NCBI RefSeq assembly: GCF_003957295.1
Contig: NZ_RQPJ01000005.1
Location: 180,261 to 244,260, forward strand
Length of the DNA stretch: 64,000 nt
Direction: 5' to 3'
Source of the DNA: Arenibacter aquaticus
Lineage (GTDB): Bacteria; Bacteroidota; Bacteroidia; Flavobacteriales; Flavobacteriaceae
The notes under the pieces are model-generated. The model had not been told where the DNA came from, did not search any database, and was given only the letters and a program-made list of their open reading frames with translations. The position numbers and the translations under genes were made by a program. Shown here piece after piece: positions 8,728-16,382 of this stretch. Positions within the stretch are counted from its first letter, which is position 1. Every line of letters begins with the position of its first letter.

Positions 8728-9381
8728 TTAGGGGGCCAATCTTTCTATCTTCCATTCGTAATTAGACTGTAAACTATAGCGGATACGATCGTGCAGCCTG
8801 TTTGGCCTTCCCTGCCAAAATTCCATAGATACCGGTTTTACGATAAATCCTCCCCAGTAAGCAGGTCGTTCAATCTCCTTACTTTCATATTCCTTTTCCA
8901 GTTTCTGCAACTTACCCTCCAAATATTCCCTATTCGGAATCACCTGGCTCTGATTGGAAACTACTGCCCCCAGTTTACTGCCTTCAGGCCTGGATTCAAA
9001 ATAGCCGTCCGATAAGTTTTCCGCTATTTTCTCCGCACTCCCTTTGATTATGATCTGCCTTTCCATATTGTGCCAAAAGAAAGAAATACAGACTTTGGGG
9101 TTATTGGCAATAGCCTTACCCTTTTCACTTTCATAATTGGTATAAAAAATAAAACCCTCATAGGTGTACTTTTTTAAAAGTACCACCCTATTCTTGGGAA
9201 AGCCATCCAGACCAATGGTAGAAACTGTCATGGCATTAGGTTCGTCCAAACCATCGGAAGCTTCTACCTCATAAAACCACTTCTGGAACAATTCCATAGG
9301 ATTTTCAGGGATAACATCCTCTGTAAGCGAACTTTTTTCGTATGATTTCCTGTAATTCCCTAAATCTTTTTGCATGCCCAA
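8728..9381 (-). CDS. pdxH: Pyridoxamine 5'-phosphate oxidase
   Basis: A 217-residue FMN-dependent oxidase converting pyridoxamine/pyridoxine 5'-phosphate to pyridoxal 5'-phosphate. Family signatures are visible: NAMTVSTIGLDGFPKNRVVL (FMN binding), FIFYTNYESEKGKAI, and the C-terminal WQGRPNRLHDRIRY substrate/FMN motif. The second in-frame ATG (9375, MQKDLGNYRKSY) may be the real start. TATGTTTG on the minus strand at 9430-9437 fits a -7 box for this transcript but lacks a -33 partner. It is the first gene of the run pdxH-sixA-ppk1-ppx, with 54 bp before sixA, so co-transcription is likely but not certain. Confidence 0.94.
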   Translation of the reverse strand: MGMQKDLGNYRKSYEKSSLTEDVIPENPMELFQKWFYEVEASDGLDEPNAMTVSTIGLDGFPKNRVVLLKKYTYEGFIFYTNYESEKGKAIANNPKVCISFFWHNMERQIIIKGSAEKIAENLSDGYFESRPEGSKLGAVVSNQSQVIPNREYLEGKLQKLEKEYESKEIERPAYWGGFIVKPVSMEFWQGRPNRLHDRIRYSLQSNYEWKIERLAP

Positions 9382-9651
9382 GCTTGGATATTAATACCTT
9401 GAAAAGTTACTATACAAAATTGCACAAAACAAACATAAACACGAAAACTAAGTATAATTTTTTATAATTTCTTTTAGCTGTTCAAAGCGTGGCAATGGAC
9501 AGTAATAACCGTAAGTACACAATAACCTTGTTCAACAAAATAAATTGAAAACTGCCGCGGCTTTGTTAACGACTTCCCGATAAAAGCACAGAACTGTTTC
9601 TTTTAGGTAAATTCATATGGCAAGCCATACATTTACCCCTATGCAAAAAAA

Positions 9652-10560
9652 TCAACTGAAATCAAATTCCTTACCATCGTCGGCAAGGTCCACATTGTCA
9701 AATATGGTTTGGGCCTCTTCCTTAAAAAGTTCCAAGGATTTATATCTGGTAGAAAAATGCCCTAAAATAAGTTTCCCTACATTGGCTTCTTTGGCGATTG
9801 TCGCGGCCTCTTTGGCTGTGGCATGTTTTGTTTTGGGAGCCAGTTTTTTTTCGGATTCCAAAAAAGTAGCTTCGTGATATAGTACATCTACCCCGCATAC
9901 CCAAGGAATAATAGCTTCACTAAAGGCCGTATCACTACAAAATGCGTAACTTTTTGGCGCAGGGGGGTCAAATGTCAATTCGCTATTTGAAACTACCTTG
10001 CCACTCTCCAAAGTAATATCTTTCCCATTTTTTATATTTTGATAATAGCACCTATCTATCTTGTAGCCTTCTACTGCAGCGATGTTCAGCTTACGTTCCC
10101 CCAATCGTTCTTTAAACAAAAAGCCATTGGTATATATACGATGCTCCAGGGGAATAGTACTAACGGTTACCTTTTCATCCCCATATATCACCTGAGGCTC
10201 GTTAGCACTCAATTCGTGAAATAGGAGTGGATAATTGGTCCAAGAATCTCCTAATTTCAAAAAAAGGGTAATGGCTTCCTTAATACCTTTAGGTCCATAA
10301 ATATGCAGTTCAGTTTGCCGTCCCAGTAATCGAAAAGTAGATATTAAACCGGGTAGCCCAAAAAAATGGTCCCCGTGTAAATGCGAAATAAAAATATGAT
10401 TGATCCTAGAGAACTTAATCTTGCTTTTTCGCAACTGCACTTGAGTACCCTCTCCACAGTCTATCAAAAACAAACGGTTTTTCATCTCCAGTACCTGGGA
10501 AGTAGGATTGTTAAGTGATCTAGGTGTTGCGGCATAACAACCCAATACGGTTAGTTTCAT
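9652..10560 (-). CDS. rnz: Ribonuclease Z (tRNA 3' endonuclease)
   Basis: A 302-residue metallo-beta-lactamase-fold nuclease that trims tRNA 3' trailers. The zinc motif HLHGDH lies at residues 60-65 and is followed by FFGLPGL, the RNase Z signature. Further ligands are expected in YAFCSDTAFSE and LILGHFSTRY, and HATAKEAA is the conserved histidine of the AxDH-type region. Its N terminus MKLTVLGCYAATP is family-typical. It lies 245 bp downstream of the STAS-like gene; that gap shows no obvious hairpin, so read-through from the pyrR operon is possible. Confidence 0.94.
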   Translation of the reverse strand: MKLTVLGCYAATPRSLNNPTSQVLEMKNRLFLIDCGEGTQVQLRKSKIKFSRINHIFISHLHGDHFFGLPGLISTFRLLGRQTELHIYGPKGIKEAITLFLKLGDSWTNYPLLFHELSANEPQVIYGDEKVTVSTIPLEHRIYTNGFLFKERLGERKLNIAAVEGYKIDRCYYQNIKNGKDITLESGKVVSNSELTFDPPAPKSYAFCSDTAFSEAIIPWVCGVDVLYHEATFLESEKKLAPKTKHATAKEAATIAKEANVGKLILGHFSTRYKSLELFKEEAQTIFDNVDLADDGKEFDFS

Positions 10561-10805
10561 AAATGGCTAATATTGACAATGGAAATAAAAAAAATGGAAA
10601 AACACGCCTTATTTATTCTAATTCCTGGGTACTATTTATACGTTATACTGGCTATTTAACCCTATAAAAAAACCTCAATAGGACCTAAAACCTTCCTTTT
10701 CATATATATATCCTTATAGCGAGCAACAACAGTTGTGGACATTACATAGTTAAGCTCTTATAAAACAAGCCCCTCTACAGTTATATTCCTACCACAGTAG
10801 AATAT

Positions 10806-11138
10806 TTATATTCCCAAATCCCGCTCTATCTCCTCCATTTCTACAATATCCTTTGCCTCTTGTATTGTTGGCACCACACAGATAGTTTCCGGCACATCGG
10901 CATAAGAAACCTTATTGGTTACCAATACAAATGATTTGTTGGCCTTACGGTGCGCATCGGAAAGCTGTAAAAATTCCAATATATCGTCCGAAGTGAGTTT
11001 TGTAAAAGAAAAAAGATTTAGAATTATATGATCTTTTTCTATTTTAGGATATACTTCTTTTAGGTTGGAAACAAATTTCTCCAATGAAATATTTTCTTGT
11101 AATACAGTAGTTACGTTCCCTTCTTTGTCCAAAATCAT
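10806..11138 (-). CDS. Small STAS-like protein linked to pyrB
   Basis: A 110-residue cytosolic protein without signal peptide or membrane segment. The alternating strand/helix pattern, with HIILNLFSFTKLTSDDILEF followed by SFVLVTNK and a C-terminal helix, resembles a STAS/SpoIIAA-type alpha/beta fold; this is a fold impression, not a motif match. It starts 7 bp after the pyrB stop, so it is part of the pyrR-pyrB transcript. Databases sometimes label such proteins 'ribonuclease Z' from their neighbour, but no metal-binding motif exists here. The function is unknown. Confidence 0.6.
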   Translation of the reverse strand: MILDKEGNVTTVLQENISLEKFVSNLKEVYPKIEKDHIILNLFSFTKLTSDDILEFLQLSDAHRKANKSFVLVTNKVSYADVPETICVVPTIQEAKDIVEMEEIERDLGI

Positions 11139-11145
11139 ACGCTCG

Positions 11146-12072
11146 TTATTTAATTTTTGATGCCAATAAATATATCACCGCCATACGTATGGCGACCCCA
11201 TTCTCTACTTGGTTCAAAATAATGGATTGTTTTGAATCGGCCACGTCACTGGTAATCTCCACGCCTCTATTAATTGGTCCTGGGTGCATTATCACGATCT
11301 CCTTATCCAAACTGTTCAACATGGCCTTATTTACCCCAAACTGTTGTGTATACTCCCTAGTAGTTGGAAAATAGCTAATATCCAAACGTTCGTTCTGAAT
11401 GCGGAGCATATTGGCTACATCGCACCAATTTAAAGCCTTTTTCAAGTTGGTCTCCACACCAACACCAAGTGATTCTATATATTTTGGCAATAGGGTTTTT
11501 GGTCCACATACCTTTACATTGGCGCCCTGCAATTTTAGGGCAAAAATATTGGATAAGGCAACCCTTGAGTGCAGAATATCACCCACTATTACAACGTTCT
11601 TACCTGCTACGTCACCCAGTTTTTCCCTTATGGAATACGAATCCAACAAGGCTTGGGTAGGGTGTTCATGCGCCCCATCACCTGCATTTACAATAGCCGC
11701 CTTAACATGTTTGGAAAGGAATATCCCGGCACCGGGATTTGGATGGCGCATAACCACCATATCTACCTTCATGGAAAGTATATTGTTTACCGTATCTATA
11801 AGGGTTTCCCCTTTTTTAACCGATGATTGACCTGCTGAAAAGTTTATTACATCTGCCGACAATCGTTTTTCTGCCAATTCAAATGACAACCTTGTACGGG
11901 TACTATTTTCAAAAAAGATGTTTGCGATGGTAATATCACGTAAAGAAGGTACCTTTTTGATGGATCTGTTAATTACCTCCTTAAAATGATCTGCAGTTTC
12001 AAAAATGAGCTCAATATCCGACTCATTCAGATATTTTATCCCCAACAAGTGATTTACACTTAATTCGCCCAT
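11146..12072 (-). CDS. pyrB: Aspartate carbamoyltransferase, catalytic chain
   Basis: A 308-residue catalytic subunit that makes N-carbamoyl-L-aspartate in pyrimidine synthesis. The carbamoyl-phosphate motif FFENSTRTRLSFELA, the motif HPTQALLDSYSI and the C-terminal HPGPINRGVE are all present. No pyrI regulatory chain is visible nearby, so the enzyme is probably the unregulated trimer type. It starts 3 bp after pyrR, an arrangement best known from Gram-positive pyr operons and also seen in Bacteroidota. Confidence 0.96.
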   Translation of the reverse strand: MGELSVNHLLGIKYLNESDIELIFETADHFKEVINRSIKKVPSLRDITIANIFFENSTRTRLSFELAEKRLSADVINFSAGQSSVKKGETLIDTVNNILSMKVDMVVMRHPNPGAGIFLSKHVKAAIVNAGDGAHEHPTQALLDSYSIREKLGDVAGKNVVIVGDILHSRVALSNIFALKLQGANVKVCGPKTLLPKYIESLGVGVETNLKKALNWCDVANMLRIQNERLDISYFPTTREYTQQFGVNKAMLNSLDKEIVIMHPGPINRGVEITSDVADSKQSIILNQVENGVAIRMAVIYLLASKIK

Positions 12073-12075
12073 GCG

Positions 12076-12615
12076 CTATGTCTTTACTAAATATATAACA
12101 TCCTCACCATCATTCTCCTCCCACATTACCTTTACTTTTTCTCCATTAATGGCATCAACCTGCCTCCCCCTGTAGTTGGGCTGTATAGGCAAATGCCTAC
12201 TAAAGCGACGATCTATCAAGGTTAACAACTCAATCTCCATTGGTCGTCCAAAAGACTGAATGGCCGTTAAAGCAGCCCTGATACTTCTTCCCGTATACAA
12301 GACGTCATCTATAAAAACAACCTTTTTATCCTCTACCAAAAAATCTATCTTGGTTTTGTTGGCTTCCAAGGGTTTTTCTCCTCTCCTGAAATCATCCCTA
12401 TAAAATGTAATATCCAAAAACCCTAGATTTATATCCTTTACACCATATTCCTCGCCAAGAATTTTGGCTAGGCGCGATGCCAAAAATATCCCTCTTGGCT
12501 GAATGCCAATGAGGACGGTATTCTTAAAATCCAGATGATTTTCTAATAATTGACAAGCCAGGCGATGCAGGATAATATTGATTTCTTTGGAAGAAAGTAA
12601 TACTTTTTGACTCAT
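12076..12615 (-). CDS. pyrR: PyrR: pyr regulator / uracil phosphoribosyltransferase
   Basis: A 179-residue PRTase-fold protein with the PRPP loop VVFIDDVLYTGRSIRAAL and the family motif IGIQPRGIFLASRLA. PyrR converts uracil and PRPP to UMP, and in Gram-positive bacteria binds pyr mRNA leaders to cause attenuation. The only candidate -7 box on this strand (TACTTTTG, 12645-12652) would give a leader of ~25 nt, too short for a classical PyrR attenuator, and I see no terminator/antiterminator pair before the gene. Here it may act mainly as an enzyme or regulate elsewhere. It is the first gene of pyrR-pyrB-STAS-like(-rnz). Confidence 0.93.
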   Translation of the reverse strand: MSQKVLLSSKEINIILHRLACQLLENHLDFKNTVLIGIQPRGIFLASRLAKILGEEYGVKDINLGFLDITFYRDDFRRGEKPLEANKTKIDFLVEDKKVVFIDDVLYTGRSIRAALTAIQSFGRPMEIELLTLIDRRFSRHLPIQPNYRGRQVDAINGEKVKVMWEENDGEDVIYLVKT

Positions 12616-12811
12616 AGATTAATTTGGCCCATGCTTTTGAATTACAAAAGTAGGGATTTCTATTTAATAATAATGCCATAAATACAAAAGACCAGTTTAG
12701 ACTACTTGTCCTACACCCTACTTGGAATGCAATTCACTGAAACAGAACAACTCACACTATTTATAAATTCTCCAAGTCTTCCCACTGCCCTTAAGGTGAA
12801 TATTCTTAAAC

Positions 12812-12841
12812 AAAAAAAGCCCTGACACAAAGGTCAGGGCT
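12812..12841 (-). terminator. rpsA terminator
   Basis: AGCCCTGAC (12818-12826) pairs with GTCAGGGCT (12833-12841). Read on the minus strand, the stem is followed by seven T. It lies 26 bp after the rpsA stop. Confidence 0.9.
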
Positions 12842-12866
12842 CCAATATACTCTATACGAAAGAAGC

Positions 12867-14708
12867 TTATTTCTTCTTCTTATCGTTAGCTTCCATTTTA
12901 TCTTTCAACGCTTGCAAAGCTTCGTTGGCATCACCTAAGGTAGGCTTAGCTTCATCTGCAGATGCTGCAGCCTTTTTAACGGCAGCTTTTACATTACGTT
13001 GCTCTTCTTCTCTGAAGATAGCAGTATGACTGGCCACTACTCTCTTGAATTCTTTGTTGAACTCAATGATTTTGAATTCGGCCTCTTCACCTTTTGCCAA
13101 CTTCTTGCCATCTTCTTTTTCCAAATGACGAGATGGTACAAAGGCAACGATATCCTCATTGAAATCGATAGTTGCTCCTTTATCCACTATTTCTGCTATA
13201 GCTCCTTTATGAACGGTACCTAAAGCAAATTCAGTCTCATACTTATCCCAAGGATTCTCGGTAGTCTGCTTGTGTCCCAAACTTAGTTTACGACCATCAA
13301 CATCCAATTCCAATACCTCTACTTCCAAAGTATCACCAACAGTCACAAATTCTGATGGATGTTTAATTTTCTTGGTCCAAGAAAGATCGGAGATATAGAT
13401 CAATCCGTCTATTCCTTCTTCCAATTCTACAAACACACCAAAATTAGTGAAGTTACGTACAATACCTTTATGCTTGGATCCAACAGGATATTTGGTAGTA
13501 ATATCTGTCCATGGGTCTGGAGTCAATTGCTTGATACCAAGGGACATTTTACGATCTTCCCTATCCAAGGTCAATACTACTGCCTCTACCTCATCCCCAA
13601 CTTTTACAAAGTCCTGTGCAGAACGCAAGTGGGTAGACCAAGACATTTCGGATACGTGAATTAATCCTTCAACACCTTCGGCAACTTCGATAAATGCACC
13701 GTAGTCTGCAATAACAACTACCTTACCTTTAACTTTGTCTCCAATTTTAATGTCCTCGCTAAGAGCATCCCAAGGATGTTTCTCCAACTGCTTAAGACCT
13801 AATTGGATCCTAGATTTGTTCTCATCAAAATCAAGGATAACAACATTCAATTTCTGATCCAATTCCACCACTTCATTTGGATGGTTGATCCTGCTCCAAG
13901 AAAGATCGGTAATGTGTACCAATCCATCAACACCACCAAGATCAATAAAGACACCATAAGAAGTAATGTTTTTAACAACACCTTCCAATACTTGTCCTTT
14001 TTCCAATTGACCGATGATCTCTTTCTTCTGCTCTTCAATATCAGCTTCGATCAACGCTTTATGGGAAACTACTACGTTCTTAAATTCGTGGTTTATCTTA
14101 ACCACCTTGAATTCCATAGTCTTGTTCACATACTGATCGTAGTCACGGATAGGCTTAACGTCTATCTGAGAACCTGGTAAGAATGCCTCAATTCCAAAGA
14201 CATCCACAATCATACCACCTTTGGTTCTGCATTTCACAAAACCACTAACAATCTCTTCTTTATCATGGGCCGCATTAACACGATCCCAAGCCATGATTGT
14301 TCTTGCCTTTCTGTGCGAAAGAACCAATTGACCACTTTTATCCTCACGGATATCGATCAACACCTCTACCTTGTCACCAACTTTTAAATCTGGATTGTAA
14401 CGGAATTCGTTCAATGAAATAACACCTTCAGATTTGGCATTGATATCAATGATGGCCTCACGCTCAGTTAGGTAAACTACAGTTCCCTGAACAACCTCTT
14501 CGTCTGCTGTATCTACAAAGTTTTCAGCTACCAAGTCTTCAAATTCCTTTAGTTTGGAATCCTCTACACGCTCAATACCTTGCTCGTACTTGTCCCAATC
14601 AAAATTCTCCAAAAACTCTTTTGGATCCTGTACTTGGGCCTCTACTTTTGTTTCTTGTTTAGCTTCGGCAGTTTCTTCTACCTGAGCTGTTGTTTTTTCT
14701 TCAGCCAT
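12867..14708 (-). CDS. rpsA: 30S ribosomal protein S1
   Basis: A 613-residue S1 with six S1/OB RNA-binding repeats, recognisable at GTVVYLTEREAIIDI, GFVKCRTKGGMIVDV, GVVKNITSYGVFIDL, GKVVVIADYGAFIEV, GIVRNFTNFGVFVEL and GAIAEIVDKGATIDF. The N terminus carries an acidic extension of ~60 residues and the C terminus a Lys/Ala-rich helix ending in KKKK; both differ from E. coli S1 and fit Bacteroidota. S1 recruits mRNA to the 30S subunit, which should matter in a lineage that rarely uses Shine-Dalgarno pairing. It is monocistronic, with its own promoter, a ~110-nt leader and its own terminator. Confidence 0.96.
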   Translation of the reverse strand: MAEEKTTAQVEETAEAKQETKVEAQVQDPKEFLENFDWDKYEQGIERVEDSKLKEFEDLVAENFVDTADEEVVQGTVVYLTEREAIIDINAKSEGVISLNEFRYNPDLKVGDKVEVLIDIREDKSGQLVLSHRKARTIMAWDRVNAAHDKEEIVSGFVKCRTKGGMIVDVFGIEAFLPGSQIDVKPIRDYDQYVNKTMEFKVVKINHEFKNVVVSHKALIEADIEEQKKEIIGQLEKGQVLEGVVKNITSYGVFIDLGGVDGLVHITDLSWSRINHPNEVVELDQKLNVVILDFDENKSRIQLGLKQLEKHPWDALSEDIKIGDKVKGKVVVIADYGAFIEVAEGVEGLIHVSEMSWSTHLRSAQDFVKVGDEVEAVVLTLDREDRKMSLGIKQLTPDPWTDITTKYPVGSKHKGIVRNFTNFGVFVELEEGIDGLIYISDLSWTKKIKHPSEFVTVGDTLEVEVLELDVDGRKLSLGHKQTTENPWDKYETEFALGTVHKGAIAEIVDKGATIDFNEDIVAFVPSRHLEKEDGKKLAKGEEAEFKIIEFNKEFKRVVASHTAIFREEEQRNVKAAVKKAAASADEAKPTLGDANEALQALKDKMEANDKKKK

Positions 14709-14727
14709 TTGCTGATTATTATTTGTA

Positions 14728-14763
14728 TTCTATGAATTACAAGAGTTAACAATTAACATAGAA
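14728..14763 (-). promoter_or_regulatory. Stem-loop in rpsA 5' leader
   Basis: TTCTATG at 14728-14734 can pair with CATAGAA at 14757-14763, closing a loop that holds a smaller repeat, GTTAA (14745-14749) with TTAAC (14753-14757); the two pairings share one base and may be alternatives. The structure is ~20-55 nt upstream of the rpsA ATG. Ribosomal protein S1 represses its own mRNA in E. coli, so an autoregulatory role is conceivable. The sequence shows only the pairing. Confidence 0.35.
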
Positions 14764-14826
14764 GAAGTTATATTGATTTTCTTTCTATTCCCTTTTTCCT
14801 CTTGATGCTTTGCTAAAAAAGGAGTG

Positions 14827-14857
14827 CAAAAATACAACTTAAAAATGGTTTTACAAA
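14827..14857 (-). promoter_or_regulatory. rpsA promoter (-33/-7)
   Basis: On the minus strand TTTG (14854-14857) is followed after exactly 19 bp by TATTTTTG (14827-14834). This is a full match to the Bacteroidota housekeeping promoter TTTG-N19-TAnnTTTG. Transcription should start near 14820, leaving a leader of ~110 nt. Confidence 0.75.
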
Positions 14858-14971
14858 CCTAAAAATGACATGAGTGCCAATTACTTAAGTATTTTGTAAA
14901 AATTAAGGAGAATCACCCCAATATTCCCTATATTCAAGTGATAAATATTAACCGTTTAAAAAAAAATAAGC

Positions 14972-15349
14972 ATGAGTGTTAAAGCAAAATATCAACCTGT
15001 CTTGGATCTTGGCGAGGAATTGGCCATACAAAATGGCGATGTCAAGGAAGAAAATGGCGTCCTAAAAGTAAAAGGCGAAGCCAAAACCCAATATGAAAAG
15101 AATATATTGTGGGATAAAATAAAGGAAATAGGTGGCGAAAATCCTTCGGATATCATGGCGAATATCACGGTTGCTGACCAAAGTGTATACCACAGACACA
15201 CTGTTAAAAGTGGAGAATCGCTTAGTAAGATTGCCAAGAAATATTACGGAGACCCTATGAAATACAAGAAAATTTTTGAAGCCAATACCAATATCCTAAA
15301 AAATCCTGATATTATTCATCCGGATCAGGTTTTGGTAATACCTAATTAA
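14972..15349 (+). CDS. BON-like/LysM protein (Kbp/YgaU-like)
   Basis: A 125-residue protein without signal peptide. Residues ~20-70 form a BON-like segment and residues ~75-124 a clear LysM domain (HTVKSGESLSKIAKKYYGDP ... HPDQVLVIPN). This order and length match E. coli YgaU/Kbp, a cytoplasmic potassium-binding protein. Relatives in Bacteroidota are usually annotated only as LysM peptidoglycan-binding proteins, so the potassium role is an extrapolation. It stands alone between rpsA and cmk, with a strong terminator behind it. Confidence 0.75.
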   Translation: MSVKAKYQPVLDLGEELAIQNGDVKEENGVLKVKGEAKTQYEKNILWDKIKEIGGENPSDIMANITVADQSVYHRHTVKSGESLSKIAKKYYGDPMKYKKIFEANTNILKNPDIIHPDQVLVIPN

Positions 15350-15442
15350 TGATTGAAACAAACTGTTCATATAGGCAAAGGGCCATTTTAATTTCCCTAC
15401 TGTATTTCCCTTGAACAATCACATTTTTACCAAAATTAAACA

Positions 15443-15479
15443 CTAAAGCCTATGGATACTCCATAGGCTTTAGTTTTTT
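15443..15479. terminator. Terminator after the Kbp-like gene
   Basis: A 14-bp perfect stem (15443-15456 with 15460-15473) with a 3-nt loop, followed on the + strand by six T. It lies between the convergent LysM gene and cmk. The minus-strand side has a weaker T tract, so it may also end the cmk transcript. Confidence 0.88.
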
Positions 15480-15493
15480 AGGGAATCAATTTG

Positions 15494-16183
15494 CTACCCT
15501 TCTATTTTACGAAGTGCAAAATTATGAATTCGCTCCAACTGCTCCTTTAGCCCCATATCACTATTGTCAAACTCAATAGCATCCGGTGCTTTTCTCAAAG
15601 GAGAAAATTCCCGGTGCGAATCTACATAGTCCCTGGTCTGCACATTCTTTAGCACCTCTTCATAACTTACTTTCTCCCCTCTGTCCAAAAGTTCCTTATA
15701 ACGTCTAAAGGCCCGCGTTTCAGGAGATGCCGTCATAAAGATCTTAAATTCGGCCTCCGGAAAAACCACGGTACCTATATCCCTGCCATCCATGACAATG
15801 CCTTTATCCTCACCCATTTTCTGTTGCATTTGTACTAATTTTATACGTACCTGCTCCAAGGTGGCAATCTTGCTCACCTGTCGCGAAACGGGCAGGGCCC
15901 TAATTTCATTCTCTACATTCTCCCCATTAAGATACATCTCCGAAAAGCCTAAGGACTTATTATAGACAAACTTTAGGTCTACCTGCGGCAAGCTTTGGAC
16001 CAATTTTTCCAAATCATCCTTCTCGCCCCCTATAAACCCATGGCGCATGGCAAAAAGGGTAACCGCCCTATACATGGCTCCGGTATCTACATAAATATAA
16101 TTCAAGGCTTTTGCCAATTGTTTGGCAATGGTACTCTTTCCTGTTGATGAGTAGCCATCAATTGCAATAATAATCTTTCCCAT
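15494..16183 (-). CDS. cmk: Cytidylate kinase
   Basis: A 229-residue P-loop kinase phosphorylating CMP/dCMP. The P-loop GYSSTGKST follows directly on the start, and VMDGRDIGTVVFPEA, the RYKELLDRG segment and RDYVDSHREFSPL are family signatures. I chose the ATG at 16183 (MGKIIIAIDGYSS), which is the usual family N terminus; the frame stays open to 16231, but those 16 residues would precede the first beta strand. TATATTTG on the minus strand at 16256-16263 fits a -7 box. It is monocistronic. Confidence 0.95.
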   Translation of the reverse strand: MGKIIIAIDGYSSTGKSTIAKQLAKALNYIYVDTGAMYRAVTLFAMRHGFIGGEKDDLEKLVQSLPQVDLKFVYNKSLGFSEMYLNGENVENEIRALPVSRQVSKIATLEQVRIKLVQMQQKMGEDKGIVMDGRDIGTVVFPEAEFKIFMTASPETRAFRRYKELLDRGEKVSYEEVLKNVQTRDYVDSHREFSPLRKAPDAIEFDNSDMGLKEQLERIHNFALRKIEG

Positions 16184-16320
16184 GGGCTTAAATTGATAAA
16201 AATTGGCCTTCCGCAACAGCTTCACTACCAATCTATAATTACAAATTTAAAAGCACAAATATAAAGGATTTGAAATAGCTTCCCTTTGATACAATAACCA
16301 ATAGCTGTTAATTAAAGCAC

Positions 16321-16358
16321 AAAAAAAAATACCCACGCCTGAATGCTGTGGGTATTTT
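16321..16358 (-). terminator. lon terminator
   Basis: AAAATACCCAC (16326-16336) pairs with GTGGGTATTTT (16348-16358). On the minus strand the stem runs into a T tract of about nine bases. It lies 25 bp after the lon stop. Confidence 0.85.
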
Positions 16359-16382
16359 GGTTCTACATATTAAAAAAATCCG

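Noticed and set aside
13803..14180. Antisense frames within rpsA and lon of more than 100 codons
   Set aside because: They mirror strongly coding S1 and Lon sequence and show no independent start signals or domains.
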